Assembly: GCA_001600875.1 (NCBI GenBank)
Contig: BCLD01000001.1
Location: forward strand, 705,375-769,374
DNA length: 64,000 nt
From: Solicoccozyma terricola
Lineage: Eukaryota > Basidiomycota > Tremellomycetes > Filobasidiales > Piskurozymaceae
Reading direction: 5' to 3'
Both the position numbers and the translations under genes were made by a program. Shown here piece by piece: positions 22,811 through 34,320 of this stretch. Position 1 is the first letter of the stretch, and the number at the start of each line of letters is the position of its first letter. Under the pieces are notes generated by a model. That model was not told where the DNA came from and did no database searches. It was given only the letters and a program-made list of their open reading frames with translations.

Positions 22811-24646
22811 TTAAATCTCAGGTTGATCCGCTGACGGTGTGGAGCTCCCAGCTACCTGGTCGACGAGGCGACGTCGAGCTCGGAGAAGCTTTTGGTTACT
22901 TTGTCCCGCACGAAGAAAGCTCAGATAGGTGGTATCCTCTGTAAGGGAAGCGCCGGAGGTTTCTAGCTCTTTGACGGTGCCCGTCTTCGGTTTAGCCTTG
23001 CTGCTTCTCGCCACTCGCTTCAATGCTGTCCGAGCAGGCAGTCGACAATCCCCCGGCTTCTGCTGTGCAATATACGTCGCCGTTATCCGCTCATGCTCCG
23101 GTTTAATCGAGTTTGCGCCCCACTGCTTCCGGAAGTAGTCCATCAACTCTATTGCTCGCCAGGCACGCGTATTGGAACCTCGCAAAGATAACAACGCCAT
23201 CTTGAGTGTCTGACCGGTCGGATGGAACATGTACCTCGATGGCACGTCTTTGATGAATGTCTTGATGAGGGGAAGCCGAGACCACGAGCGAGTGAACCGT
23301 CGGTGGAGGTATAAATGTAATAGATCCAAGATGTGACGACGTGTGAGATGGCATCCGATCTTTTCCAAATTCAAAAGGGAATCAAGGGCCTGATTCGGAG
23401 GTGGTACTCTCGGTGCTGATGCTAAAATATAGCGAAGAAAGGCGATGTAAAGATCGGGGGTCATTTCTTCTGGTGTACTTGGTAAGAGTCGCTTGATATC
23501 GGTACGGGATAGTGCTCCTTGAATTGTCGTTGCCGGGAGGCGCCTTGTTGAACTACCTGCTTGTGCGTTTGAGCTGCTGTTGATCATTGACAGGAGTTGT
23601 CTAGCGTCCATGTCATCGTCCTGCTCCATCTTGCCTTGCTTGTGCATCTGAGACGACCTCCAGGGTCCCCCACGTACCAGAGCCAACCTCACAGCGTGTG
23701 CCATCGGAGTGGTATCCATCGCCTTCCTAATGATGTCATTCCATCGCCTTTCCGCCTTTTGTGCTGATTTTTGCCGATCTTCATCCGAGACCGCTTCTTG
23801 CAATGATCGCTTTTCTTTGCTTCCTTGCTGACGATGAAAAATCATCACGCCTTGGAGAACAATCGACTGCGTTCTAGTATCCCATGGAATTCTCTCCTTG
23901 GCCATCATATCGAGGATGTCCCTTGCAGCGGCCAGGTTACTGATTCGATATGCGTACTCCAGGAGAATGTTGCATGAATCTGTTGAGATCTGGTCTAGCA
24001 TCGAGGAATGGAGTTGGAGAAGATGGGAGAGCGGTGGAGGGGTTTGGGACCCGTGAACAAGCTTGCGGAGGTCTCTGGCGAAAGATTGACGCGGCGTCAG
24101 TTGGAGGTGGTGTGGCGGTGGTGGTGGTGGATGCGAAGGCAGGGTGTGGTGGACCGAGATGAAGGAGAGGGCGTCTGGGATGGTCGCCGTTGAAGATGTA
24201 TTGCAAGGCGTTGTCCAAGATCCTGATAAAGTCGTGTCTATTATTCTGTCGTTTTGTAAAGGAGCGTCTGTAACGTCTGCTGAGTCGAGCATTGACACCG
24301 TCAGCCGTCAGGGCACGTCGCAGACTCGCAACGACATCATAGACTCACCAGTCTCAGAGTCTTCTTGATCCCCGTCCCCGTCCTCCTCGTCCTCGTGCTT
24401 CTGCTTCGCCTCTGTTGACATTGACTTCCGCTGGCCAAAGGTAGCCAAAGGTTTCAGGTCCCTCAACTCGTGTTTTGGTGAAATCGACCTGCATCGTGCT
24501 CGAAGACCCGAGGTGAAAAGCTGGAAATTGTGCTGTGGCAGGAGCTGGCTGAGCTGACATGCCACCACGGAAGCTGACCTCGTTGTGAACATGCGTCGAT
24601 GGTGATGGAATGTATGTTGTAGCCCAGACCACAGATTGTAATTCAA
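22811..24646 (-). CDS. Mitochondrial PPR-like protein
   Basis: Predicted mitochondrial protein of about 595 residues. Exon 1 runs from 24646 (or from the second Met at 24592, MFTTRSASVVACQLSQLLP) to about 24348. It has a hydroxylated, Arg-rich and acid-free leader typical of matrix targeting, then a Glu/Asp-rich stretch. A GTGAGT donor joins it to the long exon ending at 22811. The segment AYRISNLAAARDILDMMAK and its continuation have the helix-turn-helix spacing of a pentatricopeptide motif. Later helical blocks (PDLYIAFLRYILAS, RRHILDLLHLYLHRR) look like degenerate repeats. The C-terminus is Lys/Arg-rich. A role in mitochondrial RNA metabolism or translation is an inference from the repeats and leader; I do not recognise a specific orthologue. 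Its stop codon nearly abuts that of the convergent DHH gene. Confidence 0.7.
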
Positions 24647-24787
24647 TTCAGCTGGCTCTTCTCAAAAGATTTGACACGTCATCAAATATTTCACAGCTTG
24701 CCGACCCGACAATGTCTTCCTCTCTCTCGACGACGTACGTCCACCACGTACACTCCAGCGAGCGACAGATCATATACCCGATTCGCT

Positions 24788-26173
24788 TCAACGTCTCGGT
24801 GCACCCGCCGCAGGTGGCGCTGCATTCCCTGGTCTAGCTCCTCGAGCCCCACCTGCGGGACCACCACCACCGCCCGGTTGAGCCCCACCCAACCAAGAGG
24901 TCACAGTGGTTTTCAACGTCCTCCAGCCGTTAGCAACGACAGGAGGCGCATTGTTAGCCATTAGGGAATCCATTTTCCCAACCAAGGTTCCAACTGCTTC
25001 TCGTGTGAAGGGAGATGCGAAATAGCGCATTCGAATGAAGTGGAATAGGAAGAGTGGAGTCAAGAACGAACCGACAAAGCTGTGTGTATCGAATGAAACA
25101 TTTTGGCAGTCAGCGAAACAGATTTTCAAAACAATTTATTCGGTCGACTTCCCAACTTCCAACGGTACTCACGAAACAGCTCGTCCAATAGTCCAAACCA
25201 AAATGAACACCTCCGTGTATGCCACAAATCGCATAGCAGTATCATAATTGCCTATGCGAATCAAATAGCGTCGACACGTCAGCGGAGATACAGAGACGCT
25301 GATTGTTGAACATCCATTAACTGACTCTTCACCCAGATTTGTATCTTTCGGTTCAATCCCTCCAAGCCGGCAGGTGGAGGACGAGCTTGACCGGCTGTTG
25401 GCGGTGGTCCGGTGCTGTGAACAAGAGGGAACGACGTATCAGCTACGTGCCGTATGGTGATAATTGTCAAAAGTATTAATTCTCACCTGGTTGGGAAGAA
25501 CTTGGGTAGTATATTCGTCCGTAAGAATGTGAGGACGTGGAATAATGAAAAGGTAGCAAAGGGGATAAGTGAGACTATATATATCGTTACGCGAAATCAG
25601 CCAACAAAATCGTCATCTCCTGATGTAAACATCAAATGAACGCACAATAAACCGGCTTGCTGATTGCCCAGTACATAGCTAACAACGCATATTGGACGTT
25701 GTCATCCATCAGCGCCCGTTGCATGTACGGAGTGATGTTTGAGAGGGAGGGAATGCCGAGGGATTTGTAAACCACGATAGAGTAGGAGAGGAGTGCTCCG
25801 AGGTAGGCGGCTAAGGATGTGAGTCGATGTCAGTCATAGTAGGTGTATAGTAGGTAGAATGAGCAATGCCGACCTTTGTACCAGAATCCACCGATCGGTT
25901 TCCCAAAGATGCCGATCGTGTAAGCGATGAAGATCCTGACTGAAATAGCAGTGGAAAGCCGCATCGCATGCCATCAGTTTTCCAGATCGGCCACCAAGTT
26001 GTGTCTCCCTCCGACGACTCACACGCTGAACCCAACATAACCAGATGCTAGCATCGTCGTCACCAGAGACGTCAGCACCATCCATGACGTCACGGGGAGG
26101 CCCTTCCACGACCATGGTCAATAAACACTACACTCACGCCTAAAGCCCAGATTTCGTGGCTTGATACTGCCAT
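24788..26173 (-). CDS. POM33: POM33/TTS1 (TMEM33 family) ER and nuclear-envelope membrane protein
   Basis: Member of the TMEM33/Pom33/Tts1 family, which shapes ER tubules and helps nuclear pore distribution. Start at 26173 (MAVSSHEIWALG). About seven short exons follow: FIAYTIGIFGKPIGGFWYK near 25920, a longer exon about 25810-25655 with YLGALLSYSIVVYKSLGIP and QYALLAMYWAISKPVY, then FATFSLFHVLTFLRTNILP near 25530, a Pro-rich loop exon near 25390, a tiny exon near 25230 (RFVAYTEVFILVWTIGRAVS), and the last exon with FLTPLFLFHFIRMRYFASP. The FSLFHVLTFLR block and four hydrophobic spans are diagnostic. The C-terminus is a Gly/Pro/Ala-rich tail ending GAPRR. It lies 141 bp upstream of the PPR-like start on the same strand. 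Confidence 0.82.
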
Positions 26174-26412
26174 TGCGAGAGCAGTGCTGTGTGGGGTGGT
26201 GTGTGGGTGGTGGTTGAGAGGACGTCGATGAGAATGGAGTGCGAGACGATGGTCGTTGGAGCCAGCGCGGACCAACGCTGGCAATAACGGTCGAGTCGTC
26301 ATCTTTGGCGGGAAAGCGGGAAAGTTGTGACACGTGACAATCAAGATCGAGGGAGCATCGACAGACAGAACATCTATACATTCCATCCCCACCCCCCCCC
26401 ACCCCCTTCTTT

Positions 26413-28507
26413 TCATCTCACAAAGCACGTAGCCCAGTCTCCTCCACGGAGAGCAAATGCCTGGCTCTCCAGGAAGTCATCGATGTGACACAGACCATGT
26501 TCTGCATGTCTTGACGACTGACAAGCAGGATGGCAGATCGGAGAGACTTTGTCGCTATCAAGTGATTCTCAGATTAGCTGGTGTCATGGAGCGCTAGTTC
26601 ACGTCCCCCCGCTTCTCACACTCACTTGATCAATACCCTGATAAACGTCTCTTCATATTTCCCGCGGTTTCGCTGACACCCTACTCGCTCAAACGTCCAT
26701 CTAGCTCCAAAAGGAACAAGATTTGACATGCGGAATGTGTGGCCAGAGTAGTCGGTTGGAAGACGATCGATTTCCAGATGGGTATCCTGAACATGTCGCC
26801 GGACGTTCAACAAAAAAAAAAAAAACCCCCTTTCTGCGATGTTGAGTAGACAACTCACTTGAAAGAGGCCCAACCCAGCCGCCACATGGATCATATTGTT
26901 GTCATGAGTAAAGTCCTGTATTATACCGTGTCATTGACCAGAGACCTTTGTTCATTAAAGACCCACTCACTCACCACGAACACCCGTCTTCCACCGCTTG
27001 GGAAAGTTGTTTCATCACGATCTAATGTCTGGTTGGTAGATGTAGAATCGACTACGCTCGAATCGGTCAGACGAGCGATCAGTTCATTGACATACCCGAC
27101 ACCCTCTGATGGTCCCCAAGGCTATACGGATCGTCAAGAACGTAAGTGAGGGGGTTTCCATCGGTCCAAAGGAGAGGGAACCACGAAAAGGGAACCACTC
27201 ACGTTACCGGACCCTTTGCGGAAATACTTGTCGACATCATACCAATACCCGTAAGCCTCCCAAGCTTGTCTTTCTTTCTCCACACCTAAGCTCCTCAAGG
27301 CTCCACACCATCCATCCCTCTCGTCATTCATCATCGAGACGCGAGCAGCGCGGTCGTACCCGCATAGACTGAGAAGGGACAAGACGTCTTGTGGGTCAAA
27401 CGGAGCCGAAGGCTTTAAAAGGTCGGTGAGAATGGGCAGAAGAAGTGTGGACAGTGTTTGGAGGTAGGTTTCGGATTGGATCTCTCCTGGATTTCTGAGT
27501 CATGGGAGGAGGTGTTACGGAGATTCAAAACGGTGGGTGACAAGGGAATGTACGTACGACCGGTTATCGGCGTCGCACGTCTTGACGTCCAATGTATTGT
27601 TCATGCCCGTATGTTCGGAGATGATGACGTCCGGCATAGTAAGCTTCTCGTCACCTGAATAGCCCTGATACAAAATTGTCTGAGCCTGTGGCTGGAAGGT
27701 GGGTGGGGTGGAAGGCAGACTCTCACTTTCAGCCAGTGACGAGCTGTTTCGACTACTCTTGTTCCACCTGAACTGCGGACGAATACAGGTTTATCCTGAA
27801 CAAAAGAAACGTCTGTGTATCGGCGTGCGAGGTCTTGACCATCTCTACACGATCTACAAGCTAAAAATTGTAAGACTCGGTCGACTCGACAGATCACGTT
27901 CCCGACAACCACTCACTCGACCTTTCCCACCTCAGACAACTGATCCCAATCCCACCCAGCCTTTTCAAAGTCATAATCCTTGAGAAACATGAGCTCGGGA
28001 TTGGTGATATTCCGACTCTTTACTAGACCCCCTTCCTTTACCTTGAGCAAAGCCAGGACGATTGCAATGCCTGCTCCAAATGTTGGATACCGAGCACCAT
28101 GGCGATGCAGCTGCGATTAATAGTTGTCTCATTCGTAGGGTATACAAGTAGATATCGCGCAATTACAGAGGCCTACTCACTACGTTCACCTGCGTTATGT
28201 GACATTCATCAGGCAATCCAGCTTTCTCATACTCCGCCAATACTCGGAATGAAGCATAAGGACCTTGTGTACTCCAAAAGTCCCACTTTTTGCTCGTTTC
28301 CCAGTCTGCGCCTGATCGGTACCTTTCACTGGTAAGTACCAGCAGCAACGCTGTCGATGAGAATAGTATGACACCTATAGCGACGACAGCAACGGCTGTG
28401 AACCTTCGTCTTTCCAATCGATGTCGTTGAACATGACGAATGGCAGAACGACCTGTGGGTGAGTCCTCGGCGAAGAGGGGAACAGAAGTGTAAAGATGGG
28501 AAGACAT
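26413..28507 (-). CDS. Membrane-anchored histidine acid phosphatase (phytase/MINPP-like)
   Basis: Two-step phosphohydrolase of the histidine acid phosphatase branch. The N-terminal exon (28507-about 28170) has a cytosolic Arg-rich segment and one hydrophobic span, [20 protein letters not shown], then a luminal part, so a type II signal anchor is likely instead of a cleaved signal. The next exon carries the catalytic RHGARYPT near 28090, whose His should be phosphorylated. Further exons give [16 protein letters not shown] near 27760 and [20 protein letters not shown] near 27640. The acid/base motif THDNNMIH lies near 26890. The C-terminal exons (26790-26622 and 26583-26413) contain [17 protein letters not shown], typical of the family. 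The substrate could be phytate, other inositol phosphates or general monoesters. An intron near 26825 carries a 14-base T run on the coding strand. Confidence 0.87.
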
Positions 28508-28926
28508 GGAGAGATGATGTTGGGTGAATCATGCAGAGGTTGCCGACAGTGGTATCATCGTGAATATCGGCGAGGCTGAGCTTGATTCTGAACAGCTGAG
28601 CTTGAAACTAAACTGAAGCGAGCCGTTTCACTGTTGACCCTCCACTTGACCATCAGTGAAGTCACCTCGAGCACGTGCGGCGTGTGGGTTCCCTCATGCT
28701 TCCACATCATCAAAACGGAACGCAGCGATGCAATATATCACCCCGTCTCGCTACCAAAAAGAAAGGTCTACAAGGCTCTATCACTGACTTCCACCCCTCA
28801 GCCAAACAACAGACTTCCTTGTAACTGTTCCACCTCGGGAGAATCCCTTTCTCGCAAGGAGAACCTGCTTGACAACCAATCACTTTTGCAGATTGGCATC
28901 ATGTTGGATTGGGGAATCCGGGGTTT
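28508..28926. other. Intergenic region between HAP and RPS29 genes
   Basis: This 419 bp holds the phosphatase promoter and leader, plus the 3' end of the RPS29 transcript. Nothing else is supported. Confidence 0.5.
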
Positions 28927-30088
28927 TAGTTGTTCTGTAGAAGAAGAGAGGGAGGAGAAATTGTGAATTGGGGTCAGCGATGATTCATGAAAGAGGGTAC
29001 GCGCGCGATTCTCCACCGTGCACCTAGACTCGTCGCATACTGGCAGCGAGCAGTACTCGCGTCGAGTACATCTCAAGCAATTGTACGTTGCCTGACACTC
29101 AAGAGAGTTCGGTATACTCTACAGAGCATCTCGCTGGTGATTCTGATGAGGGATTCCGGGTTTGGACAACCTCTGAGGTCAAAGTATCCTATCCGTCCAC
29201 GTCTGTTGCAGTGCCGTCGGATAAACCATCCGAGACCGCATTACTGATCTCGGATGCACGCAAGACTCCAAGATGTATGTCCTTTTCCCGCACTTCTAGA
29301 GTGAGTGAACCGTAAGGTTTCCATCGAAACCTCGTCCCCTTCGTATTCTCCAGATCAATCCTCGTTTGCTTTCGCTTCCATTCCTCGCCAAGTCCCCTCA
29401 TAACCATTCCAACCACAGAATCCAAACGGATACACACCTTGACGAAACCGATGGCGGCAGACTTCTCACGGAAGCACTGACGGCACATGTTGAGACCGTA
29501 TCGGCTATTTGTGCCAGGAGATAGATTTTCCGATTTGACGATGGAGGTTGAGTGGGTGTCCGACAGATTTGTTTAGTAAGTGAACCGGATGGAAGTACAT
29601 GGTGAGCAGATGATGGGATAGAGGTGATTGTTATTGCAGAGTTGTATAGATTGAGGCGAATTGCGAAATAAGAGGTAGAAAATCGATATTGTAAGTATGC
29701 AAGTAATGCGTCTATTTCCACACACTGAAAGAGATATCCTCACCGGATGAGACCAGCCTGGTGAGCACAGACTCGGCTGTATGAATACAATTGCAATTGC
29801 AAGATGTCAGTTTCATTGTTCCTTCCTTGTCAGGTTCAACTTCTCATCCTCCATCCATATCTAATCTCTCTTCTCCGAGATGCGTCTTTCAACCCTTTCT
29901 TCCATTCGAAACCACCAGTCCTACTCTCCCATCATCTAGCACCACTCCTGATACGCACCATTGACGAGAGCCCTTGCCGTAGTTTCGGGGGTGAGAGAAC
30001 CAAACGTTTGAGTGAGCCCTACGAATCAAAGGAACGCGTATCAGCATGGGTGAAATCTGTCAGACGAAGAAGCAGCCTGGACGAACAT
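28927..30088 (-). CDS. RPS29: 40S ribosomal protein uS14 (RPS29)
   Basis: Zinc-binding small-subunit protein of about 56 residues. The reading is [20 protein letters not shown], then [17 protein letters not shown], then [17 protein letters not shown], almost identical to fungal Rps29, with the four Cys ligands as two C-x2-C pairs. Exons: the bases AT at 30088-30087; 30018-29959; 29776-29744; 29504-29438. The initiator ATG is split, since AT sits before the first intron (30086-30019) and G is the first base of the next exon. All phases agree. The last codons are not certain: the best candidate is a 9-base exon at 28935-28927, after a long pyrimidine tract and CAG, adding Asn-Asn and stop and implying a 502-base intron. 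The true end could lie elsewhere between 29437 and 28927. Confidence 0.88.
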
Positions 30089-30672
30089 GATGAATGGATA
30101 GGTTGATGAGTCCTTGTTACTTGAGGAGTATTGGCGTGTCTGGAGGGGAGGGGAGAGGTGGTGGTGACGGGTGCCGGGCAGTGATGGTGAGTACGGAGGA
30201 TGGCCCAGAGGATATTCTATCACGCGGTCATTTCGGGATACTGAGTGGCAAAATCCTTATCGCCGACGAAACAAATTTTTGGAGGCGCGTCCGGTGGGAG
30301 CCGCGCCTGCATGTGGCGCCATCCCCTCCCTTTATTGCCACCATCAGGCACAGCAGGGGTGCGGTGTTCGTTGAGCAGGGAACACTTTTCGTTTCGTCGT
30401 AAATACCAAGAAAGATTATTTACAGACTATATAGACGATGGGCGAGAAGATGGGAAGGAAACACAGGTGGTAGTCGGAGAAGAATGCTAGTCTATGTGCA
30501 GAGCACGAGAAAGTCGGGAGAAAGGTTTGCGTTGGTTTGGTACAGAGGCGTAATGATCGACCGATGCATTCCGTTGTTAGAAAAGAACCGATTCCCTGGA
30601 CAAGAGACAAAAGGCGAAGAGGAGAGAGACCTTCGCGAGCTGTCCTACTCATCCGCAAGTCTCGCCGTGATT
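30089..30672. other. Intergenic region between RPS29 and PUF genes
   Basis: This 584 bp contains the RPS29 promoter and leader (30089 upwards) and the 3' UTR of the PUF-family gene. Only short, unremarkable frames are present. Confidence 0.5.
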
Positions 30673-33600
30673 TTACATGTACCCAGCGTACTGACCGTAA
30701 GCAGCCGTTTCAGGTCCTCCTCCAGGTGCTCCAGAGGCGGCTCCCGCCGTCTGTGCTGATCCGAACGGTTCCTGTCCTCCGAAGCCACCGTTGCCGAGCG
30801 CACCACCATATCTCATCGCGTCGGCAGCGCTTCCAGCAGAGACCTGACCGTTCTCCATGCCACCTCCCGGAACGCCCTGGCCACCGACGCCGGAGTTGCC
30901 GAACTGTTGTCCATATTGATCGTATCCCGCTCCACCGCCTGGTCCAAAGTCGACAGCTTGAGGTTGGTGCATGCCGTTCATACCGTTTTGATAACCGCGA
31001 CCGCCGCCGTAACCACCACCGCCGCCACCACCACCACCTCGGTGACCGCCATCCCAGGGGGACATGTGAGGACGACCGTAAGCGTCACCAAGGGCGTTGG
31101 GGTGATGCATGGAGGGGTGACCAAGATGGCCTCCACGGTGATGAGAGTAGTTTGCGTAACCCCCACCGCCACCACCACGGTGGAAACCGCCGCCGCCGCC
31201 GCCGGCACCACCACCTCCACTACCACCATAAGCACCGCCGCCACCTCCGAGGTTCATGTAGCCTTGTTGACCGTAAGCTGCTCCGCCAGCATTGCCGCCA
31301 ACGTTGCCTCCCCCGCCACCACCTCCTCCGCCACCGCCACCACCGTACGGGTCATGGAACCCGCCCATCTGCTCTCGTTGCAGTTTCGACTGAATGCGCT
31401 TGCCGTATGGAGTGTTTCGGATCATAGGAAGGATTGGTCGGATGCAGTCAACGAGCTGATAGGGAAGGAGAGATGATAAGTTCACATGATGTGCTTAAAA
31501 AGTTCATGACCACACTTACCAGCATGCGCTGACTTGGCTCGGCGTAGTCAAGGGCAGTCTGAACAACGTAATTTGCGAAAGAATCTCGAAGGAGCTTCTC
31601 AAGACGGCTGCGGTTGAGCAGCTCGCCTACGAGGACCTTTCGAAGTTCGGGATCGGCAACTCGGATGCACTGCAAGACATATGGTGGTCAGCTTCGATGC
31701 TTCGATGCCACTACAAAGCACACTCACCTTTTCAATGACGTTGGAACTGAACTTTTGAACGGAGAGAATGCAAACATTGCCTATGAACTGACGGATGACA
31801 GCCTCGCTAAACCTGTGGTCGTTGAGGTCAAGGACGTATTCTGGTGCGATGTGTTGTCATCAGCAATGATAGGAATGTCAGCTAGTCGACCTTCTACTCA
31901 CGGACAACGTAGTTTCCGAACGGATCTTGGACAAGGGTGAGCGCGTTGTACGTGATTTCCGTGACCAGCTGAACGCGCTGAGAGTCGGCAGCATGATCAA
32001 TACATCGCTGGAGGACGCAACAACCATGACGATGAGTGGCGACTTCGACACAGTGGGCGGCAACGGCATTGTAGATGAACTGATGGCCATAAAATCATGA
32101 GCTCCCGGTGGTGATCGACGCACATAATCGGCACTCACCTGGTTGTCCTCGGGAATCAAACGATTGAGACACTTTTGGATGACGTGGTTTCCATTCAAGT
32201 CCTTGATCAGACTGACGACGTTCAAGCTGAGAGCCAGGATGATAGAGCGGATCTGACTGGGTTGCCTAGGGTTGGACAAGAAGTCGATCATTTTCTGGAC
32301 AGCTCGAGTACCGTGCATGTTGAGAGAGATGGCAACAAGGTCATTGGCGACAGACTCGCAGATGACGCTGCGCTGTTCTTCGGTAGAGTATTCCAGCAAC
32401 TTTTGGCAGAGGTAGTTGCCGAATGGGTCTGTGATCGAGAAAGGGAGTCAGCTAGAGTACCATCGCCAAAAAAAAAAAAAAAACACTCACCCGTCATCAA
32501 CTCCGGGAAGTGCCCGTAAGTCTCCCTAAAGATCATGTCTCGATGCTCGGGCACCTCCTCTTCGAGTTTCTTCTGGAGGTAACGACAACCGTGCTGGTCC
32601 TTGCAGAGTGTCAAGATCTCTCCCTGCAGGTCCTCGAGACGCATGCCGGCGAATCGGTTGACTGTAACGCAAGACGATGGTCAGCTGCATACATATCTCA
32701 GGCGTCGGGTACGAATTCGCAATACTCACATTCCCGCTCCATCTCGGCCCTCTTGTTCCTCGAACCGATGTGACCGCCAGGGTAGAGCATACCAGATCCA
32801 AAGTTATCATCATCGAAGCCAAAGTTGTCATAGCCAACGCCAGTGAGACCACCGCTGTTGTAAGCTGGGACGTTGGTTTGAGCGTAGAGAGGGTCGGCTG
32901 CCCCGTACGGCTGATCGGGCTGTTAAAGAAGTCAGTGTGATGACACGTTGATCCTGGAGGAACCTCACACCTACCCTTGGACCATCAGCCATCGCACCGT
33001 ACCCACTGGCCCCTTTCGCGAACGCCTTGGCGAGATCGGGGTTGGAGTATCCACGCTGGTTAGCGGTGAGACCCTCAAGGGCATTACCACCGGCGACGCC
33101 AGCAGCAGCGCCGGACCTTCGCATGCCAGTCAAGCTGGCCAAACCGGAAGCGTTGCCGGTGAGAGGACCAGCAGGAGTTCCAGGCACAGAACGGCTCGGC
33201 AGTGGCATAGCAGGTAGCGATGCAACACTGTCAGCAAGGTTGCCGCCGGCTGATGCTAGAGAAGGAGAGGTTCGCCTGGAGTGGATCGGCGACATTTGCT
33301 GTTGGTGCAAGCCAGCTGATGCGGTCGGTGCGATCAATGACCCGGAATCTGCGCCAGAAGCTGGCTTTCCTGGAGATCTCGGGGGACCGGAGAACTGGGG
33401 CCACTCGGAGGTCTTGAGGCCGCTGGATGCTGCTGATTTGGAAGCGAAACGTTGACCAGTCTGGGCAAGAGGAGCAAGATCCAGGGCGGCAGATGCAGCA
33501 GAGATGGCTTTGGTGCCGGCCGTTTGCTGCTTGTCGCTGGTTTGAGGAAGAAGGAAACCGTCGTCGTCCGTGTTCAGCTGAAGATATTGAACAGATTCTG

Positions 33601-34320
33601 TAGAGTGAGAGCGGCATCAATAAGCAAGGAAAGAACACAGGGGCTACATCTCACTCACTCTGAGCACCTTCAGTAAACGACACATCCTCCTCCTTGACAT
33701 TCCCGCTGTCATCAGCAACATTCAAGCTCAATCTGTCCAAGCCAAAGGTCCCGGCATTGCCGCTGGTCCTCCTGCTGGCCGGCATGGACTTGGCAGCTGC
33801 CGGAGTACCAATCGGTGCTGGTTTGTCAGAGGCACCATTGGCCTTGCTGGGGGTAGCAGCGGCATATCCCGAGTCGTTGGTGGAAAGACCTTTTCCATTG
33901 GTCGAGGATGGAGACATGATGGAGTGGATGGTAGTAGCTGGAAGTGTTTGACCACGTACGGGAGGGGTGATCGGTGATTTGGAGGATGATTTGACACCTG
34001 TGTTGAGGTCGTCGACAGAGTGAGAGGGGGAAGTGGAATCCTAGAGAATAGAATGTTAAGCAAGATGGTAGCGGTTGCAAGTGAACTGCCCGTGGCCTCA
34101 CCTTCCTGACCTCTCCCTTCAATGTATCGTCACCATTCGTCTTCTCCATTTTATACAGCTGTCTGCCATTACCCAGCCCAGCAAAGGAGAGAGGTTTGGG
34201 GACCAGGTACGGAAGAAGGACACGACGGTTTGCCAGAGGGTGAACAGGGGCAGAGGCGAGTCGGGATGTATAGGGTAACAAGGGGGACGTGTAAGATTTG
34301 CGGTTCGAACGATTGGACAT
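30673..34320 (-). CDS. PUF4: Pumilio-family RNA-binding protein (Puf4-type)
   Basis: Post-transcriptional regulator that binds UGUA-type sites in mRNA 3' UTRs. Start 34320 (MSNRSNRKSYTSPLL). A long Ser/Pro/Ala-rich N-terminal region (about 34050-32890) precedes a complete eight-repeat PUF domain. Recognition helices in order: HGCRYLQKKL, FGNYLCQKLL, HGTRAVQKMI, NGNHVIQKCL, HGCCVLQRCI, FGNYVVQYVL, FSSNVIEKCI and FANYVVQTAL. Repeats 8, 7 and 6 carry the NY..Q, SN..E and NY..Q codes that read U, G and U. HGTRAVQ in repeat 3 and HGCCVLQ in repeat 5 fit fungal Puf4 rather than Puf3. The domain ends with NTPYGKRIQSKLQRE near 31400 and is followed by a Gly-rich tail of about 210 residues to 30673. 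At least nine introns are present; one near 32483 begins GTGAGTG then 16 T. Confidence 0.9.

Noticed and set aside
22811..24298. A 495-residue protein starting MSMLDSAD at 24298
   Set aside because: That Met falls in an intron. Joining the upstream exon (24646 to about 24348) by its GTGAGT donor gives a mitochondrial leader, a better start.
30537..31427. A 296-codon plus-strand frame rich in Arg and His, and another rich in Thr/Ala
   Set aside because: Both are antisense shadows of the Gly-rich tail of the Puf4-type gene; GGN repeats open all other frames.
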